A stretch of DNA of 64,000 nucleotides, taken from NCBI RefSeq assembly GCF_017873335.1, contig NZ_JAGGKB010000002.1, positions 186,001 through 250,000 on the forward strand, read 5' to 3'. Positions 8,975 to 18,555 of this stretch are shown one piece after another. Position 1 is the first letter of the stretch. Each line of letters starts with the position of its first letter. Origin of the DNA: Thermococcus stetteri. GTDB taxonomy: Archaea; Methanobacteriota_B; Thermococci; Thermococcales; Thermococcaceae. The notes beneath the pieces were generated by a model. It saw only the letters and a list, made by a program, of their open reading frames with translations. It did not search any database and was not told the DNA's origin. A program made the position numbers and the translations under genes.

Positions 8975-10150
8975 GTGAAGTGGAAGCCATTGTTTGCAGT
9001 CATCATTGGACTGTTGATGATCGGCAGCGTAGTATTCTCCAAAGTTCAGGGGTATGAAGGGGTTGGGATTTCTCCGTCCCCTCAAAAGGAGCTACCGTTG
9101 CCACAACCTGCTCCTGGAGATAATATTGAATTGAAAACTTTCTCCGGAAAATCCAGTACACTGATGGCTGAACGGTTTTTGCAGAAATATTGGGATAGAG
9201 TAACCCTCAGGGTAAACCTTGGGGAGTTCAGTAATGTTACCTTTGTGGGAATTGCCCTGAGAAGACTCCCCTCCGGAGCTTACTTGCCGCTGTACTACTT
9301 TGGGTACGACGTCGGCACTTTGGATGTTAAGGCTATAACCAGGAACTTCTATATTGAAGCTAGGAGATTCGAGAACGTTCCCCTGAAAGTAGAGGGTGCC
9401 CTCGCGGATGAGCCCTCAATGGAGTGGACACCAATAGGCCGGATTAGCACAGTAACGACCTCTAAGGAGATAAAAACATGGCGGGGTGACAAAGTTGCTG
9501 CTTACAACAAGTTTGGAGCCGATTTCTGGGTGGCCGAAGCAAGAATGGGATATTATTACTACGTCTACATGAGCCATGAGGCAAAAGTGCCCAGTGAGAG
9601 AGATTTTCCCAAGGATTTCCGAGTGGCAGTTAAAGAGGTCAGAGAAAGGGCAACGATCCTTAATCCCTCACCAGAGCAAGCCTACTTTGGTGTGGGGAGC
9701 TTTAGGCCAGAAGGTAGCGGTTCTTCATCAGAGCCAACCGTCACTTGGGGCTTAAATATAGGGATCGACGCCAAGGCCCTTCCAAGTGCGGCGGCAGGGT
9801 TCAGTGAGACTTACACTAAGGGGCTCATTTTCAAATGGTACACGGATGACATTGACGCTAACCGTGATATTGAATTTCAGTTTTATGATCTAAAGAAAAA
9901 AGGATTATTGAGCAGCTCTCCAGCGTGGGGAAGAATATTTGTGGCACACCCGGTCGTTGTTCCATTTGTGAAAAAAGGAACGCCATTTCACATGATTGAA
10001 CTTAAACTAAGAGCAGAAGCAGAGTTCGTCTATGAAGAGGACGTCCCGGTGTGTGGGGGCTATGGCTGCTGGTTTTCCCATTCGCGGCACACAGTTCAAG
10101 CTCCATCAATTGAGTTCACGGTGGAGATGGTACCCGTGGTTCGTAAATAG
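8975..10150 (+). CDS. Secreted protein of the MKWK leader group, paralogue of gene 19395
   Basis: A 391-residue predicted secreted protein. The start is GTG 8975 by comparison with the sister genes: the peptide MKWKPLFAVIIGLLMIG is shared almost residue for residue, and GAGGTG at 8963-8968 is the ribosome binding site. The mature part aligns by eye with gene 19395 along its whole length: TLRV..FSNVTFVGI matches TLRI..LSRITFLGV, and DLKKKGLLSSSPAWGR matches DFMKRIGIGRLSRPAYGK. The C-terminal VCGGYGCW has two cysteines. Many beta-prone segments suggest a surface or extracellular beta fold. Function unknown. Confidence 0.75.
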   Translation: MKWKPLFAVIIGLLMIGSVVFSKVQGYEGVGISPSPQKELPLPQPAPGDNIELKTFSGKSSTLMAERFLQKYWDRVTLRVNLGEFSNVTFVGIALRRLPSGAYLPLYYFGYDVGTLDVKAITRNFYIEARRFENVPLKVEGALADEPSMEWTPIGRISTVTTSKEIKTWRGDKVAAYNKFGADFWVAEARMGYYYYVYMSHEAKVPSERDFPKDFRVAVKEVRERATILNPSPEQAYFGVGSFRPEGSGSSSEPTVTWGLNIGIDAKALPSAAAGFSETYTKGLIFKWYTDDIDANRDIEFQFYDLKKKGLLSSSPAWGRIFVAHPVVVPFVKKGTPFHMIELKLRAEAEFVYEEDVPVCGGYGCWFSHSRHTVQAPSIEFTVEMVPVVRK

Positions 10151-10202
10151 GAAGTGATGTTGGTGTCAATGCAGATATTAGGGCATCTAAGGGGGTGATT
10201 GT

Positions 10203-10319
10203 ATGAAAATCTTCCGCTTCTTTTCTGTTTATTTCCTTCTCTCACTAACATTGCTGGTGGAATCAACCAGGGAAAAAATAATGTGGGAAACATTATGGAG
10301 GGTTTTGTGTACGCGGTAA
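10203..10319 (+). CDS. Short ORF with signal-like start, overlapping the next frame
   Basis: ATG 10203 has the best ribosome binding site in the area (GGGGGTGAT at 10190-10198) and opens a 38-residue frame with an N-terminal hydrophobic stretch (FFSVYFLLSLTLLV), ending at TAA 10317. The frame that encodes the downstream membrane protein is open in parallel and shifted by -1. Either this is a real micro-gene resembling the start of gene 12455, or it is the true N-terminus of the next protein separated by a frameshift, perhaps in the A6 run at 10273-10278. Confidence 0.4.
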   Translation: MKIFRFFSVYFLLSLTLLVESTREKIMWETLWRVLCTR

Positions 10320-10588
10320 TGGTCCCTCTGGGGGTTTCACTTCTCCTACTTGCCGGTGCTTTGATGTATGAGCGTTACACCACTCAGGCGATCAAAATTG
10401 GCGAAATCAGAAAGACCCTCAGAGTACTCATCAGGATAGCGGGTGTATTAACAGTAGGAGCGATGCTTTCGGTAATCCCTGCACTGCTAAGTTACACGGC
10501 GAAACCTATCTTAGGATGGGTCTCGTTTTTCATAGTCATTCCAATTTTATATCGCCTTGATATCCTGATGGAGGGAACACATGCTTAA
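10294..10588 (+). CDS. Small membrane protein, partner of gene 8975, start uncertain
   Basis: About 97 residues with three hydrophobic segments (FVYAVMVPLGVSLLLLAGAL, a second around VLTVGAMLSVIPALL and a third around WVSFFIVIPIL). The open frame extends back to TTG 10199, but that codon abuts the ribosome binding site and is a poor start; GTG 10283 and ATG 10294 are alternatives. No known family recognised. It sits 3' of a secreted-protein gene, as gene 3559 does, although the two membrane proteins are not visibly related. Confidence 0.5.
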
Positions 10589-11193
10589 AAGCCCAAAATG
10601 GCTAAAGATTCCGCTGTATACATGAATGTTTTATCCACCCAAATATTTTCTATTTCAACATGGGGGGTAGCACTGGGCCATGGAGGAACTATCTTACTGT
10701 TTTTAGCATCCAGTATTGGATAACGGTGCAATGTAATTTTCCATGATGGAGGTCTTGGTCATTACCTTGCGCCGTTCCTGCTGCTGGGAGGTAAGAGAAC
10801 GGTTCAATGCAAAGCCAGCCGACCGGCGGGTGTTCTGCGCCTTAATGTTTCCTCAGTAATGGCCATGGAAACACCGAAAATGGTTAAAGCTCGTTTCTCC
10901 AAAGCGTTTCCTGAGAAAAGGTTTTATAAGGTGGAGTTGAATTAATGGCGAAGTGAGTTTTTGGATTTGCAGGATTTTCTTCCGAAGGGTGTCAGCTTAA
11001 TTTTGACTTATCCTGTCCATTGCATAACAATTACAACTTCTTTACTCTGTTCCTATTTCTCTCAAAAAGCCCGAGATTAAGTAGTGTTAACAAAATTACT
11101 TCAATTATATCCATAGGCACTAAATATGATAGTAAAACTTATAAAGATGTCTGATCAAAAATTGAGCGCAAAAACTGAAAAAAGGTGGAGCCT
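10589..11193. other. 605-base gap with no intact gene
   Basis: I find no convincing gene on either strand. An ATG at 10580 overlapping the previous stop begins a 14-codon frame, and several other short frames follow; they may be debris of another membrane gene. A GC-rich patch at about 10770-10860 contrasts with AT-rich flanks. GTTTCC and GGAAAC arms around 10848-10873 could form a hairpin. TTTTATAAGG at 10922-10931 looks like a TATA box without a gene behind it. The final 110 bases carry the promoter of gene 11194. Confidence 0.4.
11083..11145 (+). promoter_or_regulatory. Promoter region of secreted-protein gene 11194
   Basis: CTTATAAA at 11138-11145 is the TATA element, 55 bases before the GTG start. 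The 63-base block aligns with 8862-8924 upstream of the neighbouring secreted-protein gene, so the two units share their promoter as well as their leader peptide. Confidence 0.65.
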
Positions 11194-12450
11194 GTGAAGT
11201 GGAAGCCATTGTTTGCGGTCCTGTTGGGACTGCTGATGGTCGGAACTACTGCAGGGAGTGCAAGTGCAATAGAATTCCCTATCAATGACACGAGTCTGTC
11301 TTTTGGAATCCTTAGAGGATTTTATGATCCTGATCCTAATATCGTGACCAAAACTCCGGAGAAGATAACAAAAAACGTGGTAGGAATGTTCAAACTGGAT
11401 CTTTATACGATGGACATCATAATATTCAATGGAAAAAATAAACTTTTTGGCAGGAAGAAGATATCAATACTAAAGTCAAAATATTTCGATGGTTATGTTA
11501 TCCTTTTTAATAACTCTAAAAAAGATACCCTCTTTGCCTTGCAGGGGAACGTATACAAAAATGGTACGATAGAACTTTTCCTTAAAGATTCGAATGGTGG
11601 GGTGTATGCATTAAAAACCACTAACATGAAACTTGTGAGAATACTTGACTCAATGAACTTGCCTACTGCAGACATTGACAAAAACTACTGGTTGCCTCTT
11701 GTCACATCTCCCAAAATCAAAATCCTGAAGCCAAGAGACTCTGAAGTTATTGCTTTAGGCGGTACTGAGAGTGTGATCCGTAGTGATGATGAATTCATTA
11801 TAGTTACGTATCAGTGGGTGGAACCATATGAGGAGCAGTGGTATATCTGGGTAAGGTGTATATTCGAAGGACCTACCAATATAAACGATTATGGTGACTA
11901 CAAAGTGGCAATCAAAATCGTGGATGAGGGGAAGTACATTGACAGAGGAACTTCCTTTGCACTTGTTAGCATGGGAACTCCGCTCACACTTGGGAACTAC
12001 AATGACCCGATAGAAATTGGTATTACTGCACCATGGAATTCTACAGTGCATGACAAGGTGTATCGGATCGCTGGACCGATAGATATACCTTCTCAGCCAA
12101 GTTCCCCTAATTTGCTAAAGTGGGGATTTGACTTATTGGCTTGGTACATAGGGGTTCCTAATCCTTTGTCACTAATTATCCCGGATTCTGAGGCACCTCT
12201 TCCTTTACAGTTCCATATATTCCTCGGAGAGGAGTCTAATTCATTCAGATTTATATTTGACAATGTTGAATTGTCGGATACGGGCAATAGGATAAACGTT
12301 GAGGGTATCATAATAGAATACCAAGAAGGGGACGACGGCATAGCGCCAGTTTATGCATTTTATAAGGTTCCAGTTTACTGGGAATACATTTATGCCACAA
12401 AGGTGAGGACTATAAACACTAATATACCAATATACGTAACACATGGGTGA
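11194..12450 (+). CDS. Secreted protein of the MKWK leader group, distinct mature part
   Basis: A 418-residue predicted secreted protein. The leader MKWKPLFAVLLGLLMVGTTA ends in SASA, a good signal peptidase site near residue 28. GTG 11194 is the start, with GGTGG at 11184-11188 upstream. The mature region has no visible similarity to the other three members apart from being beta-rich and Asn/Ile-rich; it includes several potential N-glycosylation sites (for example NDTS and NNSK). AT-rich codons set it apart from leuS downstream. It overlaps the frame of the next gene by the sequence ATGGGTGA, and its partner starts 4 bases beyond its stop. Confidence 0.72.
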   Translation: MKWKPLFAVLLGLLMVGTTAGSASAIEFPINDTSLSFGILRGFYDPDPNIVTKTPEKITKNVVGMFKLDLYTMDIIIFNGKNKLFGRKKISILKSKYFDGYVILFNNSKKDTLFALQGNVYKNGTIELFLKDSNGGVYALKTTNMKLVRILDSMNLPTADIDKNYWLPLVTSPKIKILKPRDSEVIALGGTESVIRSDDEFIIVTYQWVEPYEEQWYIWVRCIFEGPTNINDYGDYKVAIKIVDEGKYIDRGTSFALVSMGTPLTLGNYNDPIEIGITAPWNSTVHDKVYRIAGPIDIPSQPSSPNLLKWGFDLLAWYIGVPNPLSLIIPDSEAPLPLQFHIFLGEESNSFRFIFDNVELSDTGNRINVEGIIIEYQEGDDGIAPVYAFYKVPVYWEYIYATKVRTINTNIPIYVTHG

Positions 12451-12454
12451 TACT

Positions 12455-13012
12455 ATGAGGCTTGGGATAAGGGATGCATTGTACCTTTTCATTATTTTTC
12501 TTTTGATTGCCCAGCTTTGGTCGGTCTCACGCGAAAACGAGCGTTTGAGAGAAGAACAGAAGAGTATAAAGGAAACTCTTGTGACTTCTCAGCTTATACA
12601 TGAAATTTTCGAGTTAAGGCGTCATGCAAAACTAACGAATGTCCTTATGGACACTCCTCCCGGTACTGAATCCAAACTTGCCTTGCTCATTGAATTGAAC
12701 AATACAAAATATTCGCTTTCGAGGCTGGAAAGGGATGTCGATCACTTGGGTGCCTGGTTGGGGTATGAAAATGACAGCCTTTCTCCATCTGGTGGGGACT
12801 GTGTGGAGCTTCTCGAAGTGGTGTACTACACAGTCCAAAGCGAGAACATGACTCACGAGGACGTTCTTCTTGCCTTTAACGGCCTTGATACAATAATAAA
12901 CTTCACCCGTGTGTACCCTCCGACCTATGGGAACATCATCCAAGGATTGAGTGATATGAATAAAGAATGCTGGAGGTTACTTCAGGAGGCAAACAGAACG
13001 CAGAAAAAATAG
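12455..13012 (+). CDS. Single-pass membrane protein with coiled coil, partner of gene 11194
   Basis: A 185-residue protein. Residues about 7-23 (ALYLFIIFLLIAQLWSV) form one membrane span, followed by a heptad-rich charged region (ENERLREEQKSIKETL) and a mostly helical remainder. ATG 12455 is preferred over 12443 because GGTGAT at 12446-12451 is correctly spaced. Probably translated with gene 11194, whose stop lies inside that ribosome binding site. Function unknown. It converges on leuS with a 20-base gap. Confidence 0.65.
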   Translation: MRLGIRDALYLFIIFLLIAQLWSVSRENERLREEQKSIKETLVTSQLIHEIFELRRHAKLTNVLMDTPPGTESKLALLIELNNTKYSLSRLERDVDHLGAWLGYENDSLSPSGGDCVELLEVVYYTVQSENMTHEDVLLAFNGLDTIINFTRVYPPTYGNIIQGLSDMNKECWRLLQEANRTQKK

Positions 13013-13032
13013 AGGAGAAAATAACCTCGAAC

Positions 13033-15936
13033 TCACTCCACATAAACCGCCGGCTTCAGCGGCATGGCTTGTTTCTTCTTTCCGCCCTTGTCCTCCTCTG
13101 GATTAATGACTATCTCTATGCCGAGTTCCTTCTCGATGAAGTCCTTTGCCTCCCTCAGGGCCTTCTCCTCGTCTATGCGCTTCACCTCGAAGGCCCTCTC
13201 CTTGATGAGTCTCTGTATGAGCCTGCTCACCTCTTTGCCGTGCTTCCTCATCTCTGGATCCTTCATCAGCTCGGCCATAGCTGCCTTAAAGTCCTTCTTC
13301 TCGGAGACCACTTCAACGACCTTCCACTTCCACTCTGGGGCCGTGTAAATGTAGGCCCTCTTCGCGTCCTCGATCTTCGCAACGCTGATTATCTCCTTGA
13401 TGTCCTCTATGAGGGACTTAACGAACTCTTCCTCCGCTTCCACCGTCTCGTTCCACCACTCCGGAACCGGCTCGGGCCATGGGGCGAGGCTCACGAAGCC
13501 CTCTCCACCGAGCCTCTCCCAGAGCTCCTCGCTGATGTGCGGCGTGAAGGGAGCCATAAGCCTGACCCAGACGTCGGCGAGCTTTCTCAGGACGAAGCGC
13601 TTGGCATCGTCGTCCCGTCCCTCGGTTCTCCTCATGTACCAGCGCAGGTCGTTTAGTACGCTGTAGAAGGCCCACTGAACCGCTGTCCTCGTCCTGAACT
13701 CCTCAAGGGCTTTCGTTGCCCCTTCAATGGCTTTGTTCAGGCGGTGGAGCATCCACCTGTCTATGTCCTTCAGCTCAACGCCTTCCCGGGCCTCGTAGGC
13801 GGCGAACTCGCTTATCAGCTCGTAGAACCTCTCCACTTGCTTCCTGAGTTTTCCGACGTCTTTCCTCTTCCAGTCGAAGTCGCTGTCGTGTTCCGCCAGG
13901 CTCATTATGTAGAGCCTGACCACGTCGGCACCGTTCTCCTCTATCGCATCGATGAAGTTCAGCACGTTGCCCTTGCTCTTGCTCATCTTCTGGCCCTCAA
14001 GCGTTCCGAAGCCGTTTACCGCGATTCCCTTCGGCCAGTGCTTTTTATCAAAGATTGCCACGTGGTTGAATATGAAGAACGTCAGGTGGTTCGGGATGAG
14101 GTCTTTGGCGGAGCAGCGCCAGTCGAGCGGGTACCAGTACTCGAACTCCTCTTTCATCTCGTGGATGATCTCCGCTGGAATGCCCGTCTTATCAGCCAAT
14201 TCCTTCTCCCTCTCCTCGCTGAACTCCTCCCTAAAGATGTAGTCGAAGAACTCCCTGTCGAGCTTCTCGGCATCGAGTTTGCCTTCCTTCCTCAGCTTGT
14301 TGATGTGCCTGCTTATGGTATAGTAGGCCATGTAGATGGTGGAATCGCTCAGGCTCTCGATTACCCACTCCAGGTCCCACGGGAGCGGCGTTCCGAGGCC
14401 GACCTTCCTGGCGCAGGCCTTCTTGTCGAGCCAGTCTATAATCGCCTCAAACTGCGCCCTTCTGCTCTCGGGATAGATCGTCATGTTGGCGAGTGCTTCC
14501 CTCGCCTTCTCCTTCCACTCCGGGTTTCCGTAGTCGATGAACCACTGGTCGTGGATTATCTTGATGACCGCCTGGTTTCCGAACCTTGAAATGACCGGCT
14601 TCTCGGCGAACTCGTACATTATCTCCGCTATTCCCTTCTTCTGGAGCTCCTTCGCTATTAGGTCCTTGGCCTCCTGAACGGGCTTGCCTGCGTAGGGCTC
14701 GATCTTGAAGACTCCCTTGTGGTACTCTGCCTTGTAGATGTTCTTGGTCGCTTCCTCAAGCTTCTCAACATCCCTCTGGCTCTTCACGCCGAGTCTCTCG
14801 GCCTCTTCAACGGCCGGAAAGTCGCCGTAGCCTTCCAGCTTTATCAGCGAGATGTAGCTTATCTCCTCAACGATTCTCGGGTCGATGTCGTACTTGAGCA
14901 GGATCTCGGTTTCCTTCTTCAAATCCTCTAAGGCCACGTGGTCGAAGGGTGCGTGAGCCGGAACGCTCATGACGACGCCCGTTGCGTTGTCAGGGTCAAC
15001 GAACTCGGCAGGCAGAATTATGACTTCGTCACCTGTTACAGGGTTCTTGACGTACTTTCCTATGAGCTTCTCGCCCTTGAACTCCTCGATGACCTCTATC
15101 TCCCTGTCCTGGAAGGAGAGCTTGTAGGCGGCCTCCTTGCTCACTATCCAGGTCTCTTCCTTGTCGCCCTTCTTTACCTTCGCCTTCACGTAGGTAGCCT
15201 CTGGGTTCAGCCACATGTTGGTGACGCCATAGACCGTCTCGGGCCTCAGGGTCGCGGCTGGTAGGTAGATGGTCTCGCCGTTCTCCTCAAGGATGAACTT
15301 GATTATGACGTACTCCAGTATCTGGACGTCCTCACCCTCCATTATGTCGTGGTCGCCAAGTGGAGTGCCAACAACGGGGTCCCACCTGACCCTGTGGGCG
15401 CCCTTGACGACCAGACCCATGTCCTTGAGCGTCCAGAACTGCCACTCTATGAACTTGCTGAAGGGCGGGAAGAGGCTGGTGGTGTAGAATTCCCTCGTCC
15501 AGTCAACCGAGAAGCCAGCCCTTATGAAGGTCTCCTTCGCGGCTTTCATGAAGTACTTGACTATCTCCTTCGGGTCTTCGAACTTCCAGAGGATTTCTTC
15601 CGGAACCTTGTAAACGTCGCGGTAGATGTGGATGGTCTTGGGATCGCGGTGCTTTATCCTCTCGGCGATACCGACTATCGGCGCGCCGGTGATGTGCCAC
15701 GCCATCGGGAAGAGGACGTTGTAGCCCTGCATCCTCTTGAAGCGCGCTATAACGTCGGGTATCGTGTAGGTTCTTGCATGCCCGACGTGAAGGTGGCCCG
15801 AGAGGTACGGGAATGCCACCGTTATGTAGAACTTCTTTTCCTTGGGCTTTGCCTTTCTGTCCGGCTCGAAGACTTTTTCCTCCATCCAGCGCTTCTGCCA
15901 CTTCTCCTCAATAGCTTTGAAGTTGAGCTCAGTCAT
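13033..15936 (-). CDS. leuS: Leucyl-tRNA synthetase, archaeal type
   Basis: A 967-residue class I synthetase that charges tRNA-Leu. The HIGH-equivalent HLHVGH is at about residues 48-53 and KMSKSKGN about two thirds along; between them lies the CP1 editing domain with the [12 protein letters not shown] segment. Length and the C-terminal extension fit the archaeal/eukaryotic form. ATG 15936 is preceded by GGAGGT. Its leader, about 120 bases, may be structured. Confidence 0.96.
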   Translation of the reverse strand: MTELNFKAIEEKWQKRWMEEKVFEPDRKAKPKEKKFYITVAFPYLSGHLHVGHARTYTIPDVIARFKRMQGYNVLFPMAWHITGAPIVGIAERIKHRDPKTIHIYRDVYKVPEEILWKFEDPKEIVKYFMKAAKETFIRAGFSVDWTREFYTTSLFPPFSKFIEWQFWTLKDMGLVVKGAHRVRWDPVVGTPLGDHDIMEGEDVQILEYVIIKFILEENGETIYLPAATLRPETVYGVTNMWLNPEATYVKAKVKKGDKEETWIVSKEAAYKLSFQDREIEVIEEFKGEKLIGKYVKNPVTGDEVIILPAEFVDPDNATGVVMSVPAHAPFDHVALEDLKKETEILLKYDIDPRIVEEISYISLIKLEGYGDFPAVEEAERLGVKSQRDVEKLEEATKNIYKAEYHKGVFKIEPYAGKPVQEAKDLIAKELQKKGIAEIMYEFAEKPVISRFGNQAVIKIIHDQWFIDYGNPEWKEKAREALANMTIYPESRRAQFEAIIDWLDKKACARKVGLGTPLPWDLEWVIESLSDSTIYMAYYTISRHINKLRKEGKLDAEKLDREFFDYIFREEFSEEREKELADKTGIPAEIIHEMKEEFEYWYPLDWRCSAKDLIPNHLTFFIFNHVAIFDKKHWPKGIAVNGFGTLEGQKMSKSKGNVLNFIDAIEENGADVVRLYIMSLAEHDSDFDWKRKDVGKLRKQVERFYELISEFAAYEAREGVELKDIDRWMLHRLNKAIEGATKALEEFRTRTAVQWAFYSVLNDLRWYMRRTEGRDDDAKRFVLRKLADVWVRLMAPFTPHISEELWERLGGEGFVSLAPWPEPVPEWWNETVEAEEEFVKSLIEDIKEIISVAKIEDAKRAYIYTAPEWKWKVVEVVSEKKDFKAAMAELMKDPEMRKHGKEVSRLIQRLIKERAFEVKRIDEEKALREAKDFIEKELGIEIVINPEEDKGGKKKQAMPLKPAVYVE

Positions 15937-15989
15937 GGCTATACCTCCTCAGAACTTTTTCAAAAGAGCGCGATTCAGACTCCAGAATA

Positions 15990-16093
15990 GGGGGGTCATT
16001 CAGGTAATCATAGCGAAACGCCCGCTGAACGGTGGAGAAGGTACTCCCCCCTCATCGGCATCGGAGCGAGTAACGGCTTTGGGTATTTAAGGT
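15990..16093 (-). promoter_or_regulatory. leuS promoter and possibly structured leader
   Basis: On the minus strand a TATA-like CTTAAATACC lies at about 16083-16092. Downstream, the leader has GGGGGG (complement of 16046-16051) able to pair with CCCCCC (complement of 15990-15995), with an inner TTCAG/CTGAA pairing (15999-16003 with 16025-16029). A competing hairpin GGAG/CTCC (16034-16037 with 16044-16047) uses part of the same G run. Confidence 0.45.
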
Positions 16094-16203
16094 TTTTGAT
16101 TTTGAAGGATTGAAGAGAGAAAAGAATGGTGTAAGGAAAGTATACAGTCGAACAGTCTAGTTCATCCAGTTGCGAACTTCGTGAACTTGGCCCCTGCGGT
16201 GCA

Positions 16204-17208
16204 TCATGGGTGCATCCGACCGTGCCTCGGCATTTTCCTAGTACCCTTCTTGTGGGTGCCCCTCTTGGCAATTGAGTGGATGGCCTTGTAGAACTCCTTA
16301 ACTGTCTCTTTATTAGCAATTATGACGTCGAGCGCTTCCGTGTAGTTGCCCTGGTCGGCCAGCTCCTTGACCTGCTCGTAGACGCTCTGGAACGCCTCCA
16401 GCCTCTCCTGGAGTTCGGTGGTGTCTTTTCCGCTCTCGTTGGTCTTCTCTATGATTCTCTGGGCAAGCCCTATGCCCTTCTCGCCGCGCTTGAGGAATTC
16501 GTCAACGATCTTATCGGCATTGGCGTAGGCGAGCTCCTTCCTTATTTCCACCAGCTTCTCATCGAGCCCCTTCTTGAGCTCCCTCGCAACCTCGAGGTCT
16601 TCCTTGGCCTTTTCCATGTCCCTGTTCCTGATATCTTCCATAACCTGCTTATAGGCTTCCTTCGTCTGGTTGAGGAGCTGGAGTGAGTCTCCAACGTCTA
16701 TGCCCTCTTCCTGGGCTTTTCTGATGGTCTTTTCAGCGGCTCTGAAGTAGCCTTCCATCCTCTTAACCTCAGCCGGGAACCTCTCCCTTGCCTCCTCCTT
16801 GAACTCCTTGACCCTCTTGAGGATAACCTTGTAGTGCCTCATTGCAAGGATGCCGTTTGCTATTGCTCCTTCGTAGTCCCCATTCTGGTAGTCCTGGAGG
16901 GCGACTTCCCTGTATTCCTCTGCCTTCTGGTAGTGCTCGAAGATCGTCGAGTTCTCGCTGACGTTTGCCTTTTCAATTATTCTTGATGTTATGTTGTGGA
17001 GACTCTCAAGGGTAGAGACTATGTGCTCTGCCACAGCCTGCATCTCAGAGGTACTGTTATCCTGAATCTCCTGCGGCATAGAGGTTCCGCCCTCGTCTGC
17101 AAGGGCCATCCCCGCCGGGACTATGGCCCCGATTAAGAGTCCTATTATCAACCACGCCTTCAGCCACCTCATGGCCATCATCTCGGTATTGTTTAGCCTC
17201 GAACTCAT
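16204..17208 (-). CDS. Secreted alpha-helical protein of unknown function
   Basis: A 334-residue protein with an N-terminal signal peptide (AWLIIGLLIGAIVPAGMALA) and an almost entirely helical, charged mature part made of repeats of about 30-40 residues such as YQKAEEYREVALQDYQNGDY, reminiscent of helical bundle or TPR-like surface proteins. It ends in a very basic tail (HKKGTRKMPRHGRMHP). The start could be the ATG at 17208 or one of the internal ATGs about 9-11 codons later; none has a strong ribosome binding site. No domain name can be given with confidence. Confidence 0.75.
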   Translation of the reverse strand: MSSRLNNTEMMAMRWLKAWLIIGLLIGAIVPAGMALADEGGTSMPQEIQDNSTSEMQAVAEHIVSTLESLHNITSRIIEKANVSENSTIFEHYQKAEEYREVALQDYQNGDYEGAIANGILAMRHYKVILKRVKEFKEEARERFPAEVKRMEGYFRAAEKTIRKAQEEGIDVGDSLQLLNQTKEAYKQVMEDIRNRDMEKAKEDLEVARELKKGLDEKLVEIRKELAYANADKIVDEFLKRGEKGIGLAQRIIEKTNESGKDTTELQERLEAFQSVYEQVKELADQGNYTEALDVIIANKETVKEFYKAIHSIAKRGTHKKGTRKMPRHGRMHP

Positions 17209-17357
17209 ATTTTAGGGACACGGTGAAAAAGTGGATGGAACGTTTGTTTCAGGAAGTTAGATGACTTTTACCCAATTGTTGGGCTAAAAATGCTGGAAAA
17301 CAAGGGATTTGCTCAAATGGAACACTGAGAACCGAACTGGAACAAAAAAATTTGGAG

Positions 17358-18428
17358 CTATAGGATTATCAGCTCCCTGTCTGCCTTTGTTAGTCTCTCC
17401 CCCTTATCCCCAACCACAACAACGTCGTCCTCTATCCTCACGCCACCGAGGCCTGGAACGTAGATGCCGGGCTCTATCGTGAACGTCATCCCCCTTTCAA
17501 GGACTACCTCCCCATCCGGGCCGATGTAGGGTTCTTCGTGGACATCAAGGCCGAGGCCGTGCCCTGTTCTGTGGGTGAAGTACTCTCCATAGCCTGCCTT
17601 TTCTATCGTCTCCCTCGCGGCTCTGTCCACTTCCCTGGCCTTTATTCCCTCTCTAACCCTCTGGAAGGCGTTTTCCTGAGCTTCTCTCACTGTCTCGTAT
17701 ATCTCAACGAGCTTCTCATTGGGCTTTCCGATGGCTATTGTCCTCGTTATATCCGAGCAGTAGCCCTTCCACTTGGCTCCGTAGTCGAGGATCACCATAT
17801 CTCCTTTGCGTATCTTCCTGTCGCCCGGCGCGTGGTGTGGATTCGCCCCGTTCTCACCGCTCGCCACTATCGGCTCGAATGAAATCCCATCGCTCAGCTC
17901 CCTTATCCTGAGCTCTATCTTGAGAGCTAATTCCTTCTCGGTCATCCCAACGATATCCCAGCTCAATATCTCCTCGAACACCCTATCCGCGACTTCGGCG
18001 GCCTTCTGCATGAGCCTAAGCTCCTCCCCGTCCTTTCGCATTCTTAGTTCTCTCATAAGCATGCTGAGAGGATAGGGATCGAAGCGGTTGCCGCTGTGGA
18101 AAATCCCGATGAGCCAGCCCGCGCGCATGGTGTTCTCGACTAAAACTTTCCCGCCTATTCCAAGCTCCTTCATTATCGCCCCGAGCTTTGAGTAAGGGTT
18201 CTCACCATCCCTCCAGAACGTAACTGGAAAGTCCTTTATGACGTTCTGGTAGAGGCTCGGAGCGAGGATGTGGTATTCTCCATCCGGGTTGACTGCAAGA
18301 ACCGTTAGCCTCTCGCCTGCTTCGTGGATGTGAAGGCCGGTGAGATAGTAGAAGTTCGCTCCGGGGCTTATAAGAGCTCCATTGAAGCCCCTTTCTTCCA
18401 TCAGGGCGGCTAGCTTCTCTATGCGCAT
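17358..18428 (-). CDS. pepQ: Xaa-Pro dipeptidase (prolidase), M24 family
   Basis: A 356-residue metallopeptidase that cleaves X-Pro dipeptides, close in length to the characterised Pyrococcus furiosus prolidase. The five metal ligands of the M24 fold are visible: Asp in LDYGAKW, Asp in SDITRT, His in HRTGHGLGLDVHE, Glu in FTIEPGIY and Glu in GVRIEDD. ATG 18428 follows GGTGGT; the GTG at 18437 is part of the leader. Divergent from rpl15e. Confidence 0.93.
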   Translation of the reverse strand: MRIEKLAALMEERGFNGALISPGANFYYLTGLHIHEAGERLTVLAVNPDGEYHILAPSLYQNVIKDFPVTFWRDGENPYSKLGAIMKELGIGGKVLVENTMRAGWLIGIFHSGNRFDPYPLSMLMRELRMRKDGEELRLMQKAAEVADRVFEEILSWDIVGMTEKELALKIELRIRELSDGISFEPIVASGENGANPHHAPGDRKIRKGDMVILDYGAKWKGYCSDITRTIAIGKPNEKLVEIYETVREAQENAFQRVREGIKAREVDRAARETIEKAGYGEYFTHRTGHGLGLDVHEEPYIGPDGEVVLERGMTFTIEPGIYVPGLGGVRIEDDVVVVGDKGERLTKADRELIIL

Positions 18429-18458
18429 AGACACCACCGCACTATCTACTCCGCAACC

Positions 18459-18555
18459 CTTAAAAACTCACCCTCGAACCACGACCGACTAGGCGGGGCA
18501 AACCCGCGGGATGTTCCCGTAAGGGAGAACCACAAACAGGGAAGAGGTGAACGAG
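18459..18555 (+). promoter_or_regulatory. rpl15e promoter and leader with two hairpins
   Basis: TATA-like CTTAAAAAC at about 18459-18467 predicts a transcript start near 18488. The leader then has GCGGG (18493-18497) facing CCCGC (18503-18507) and, next to it, GTTCCC facing GGGAGAAC (about 18513-18530, one bulge). The ribosome binding site GAGGTG is at 18544-18549. Confidence 0.5.

Noticed and set aside
12967-14589. Long plus-strand open frames of 229 and 281 codons opposite leuS
   Set aside because: They are antisense shadows of leuS, which has full family motifs; their composition shows no independent coding signal.
15998-16060. C/D box-like sequence in the leuS leader (GATGA and CTGA on the minus strand)
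   Set aside because: No internal D'/C' pair with guide-length spacing; the apparent C' abuts the D box.
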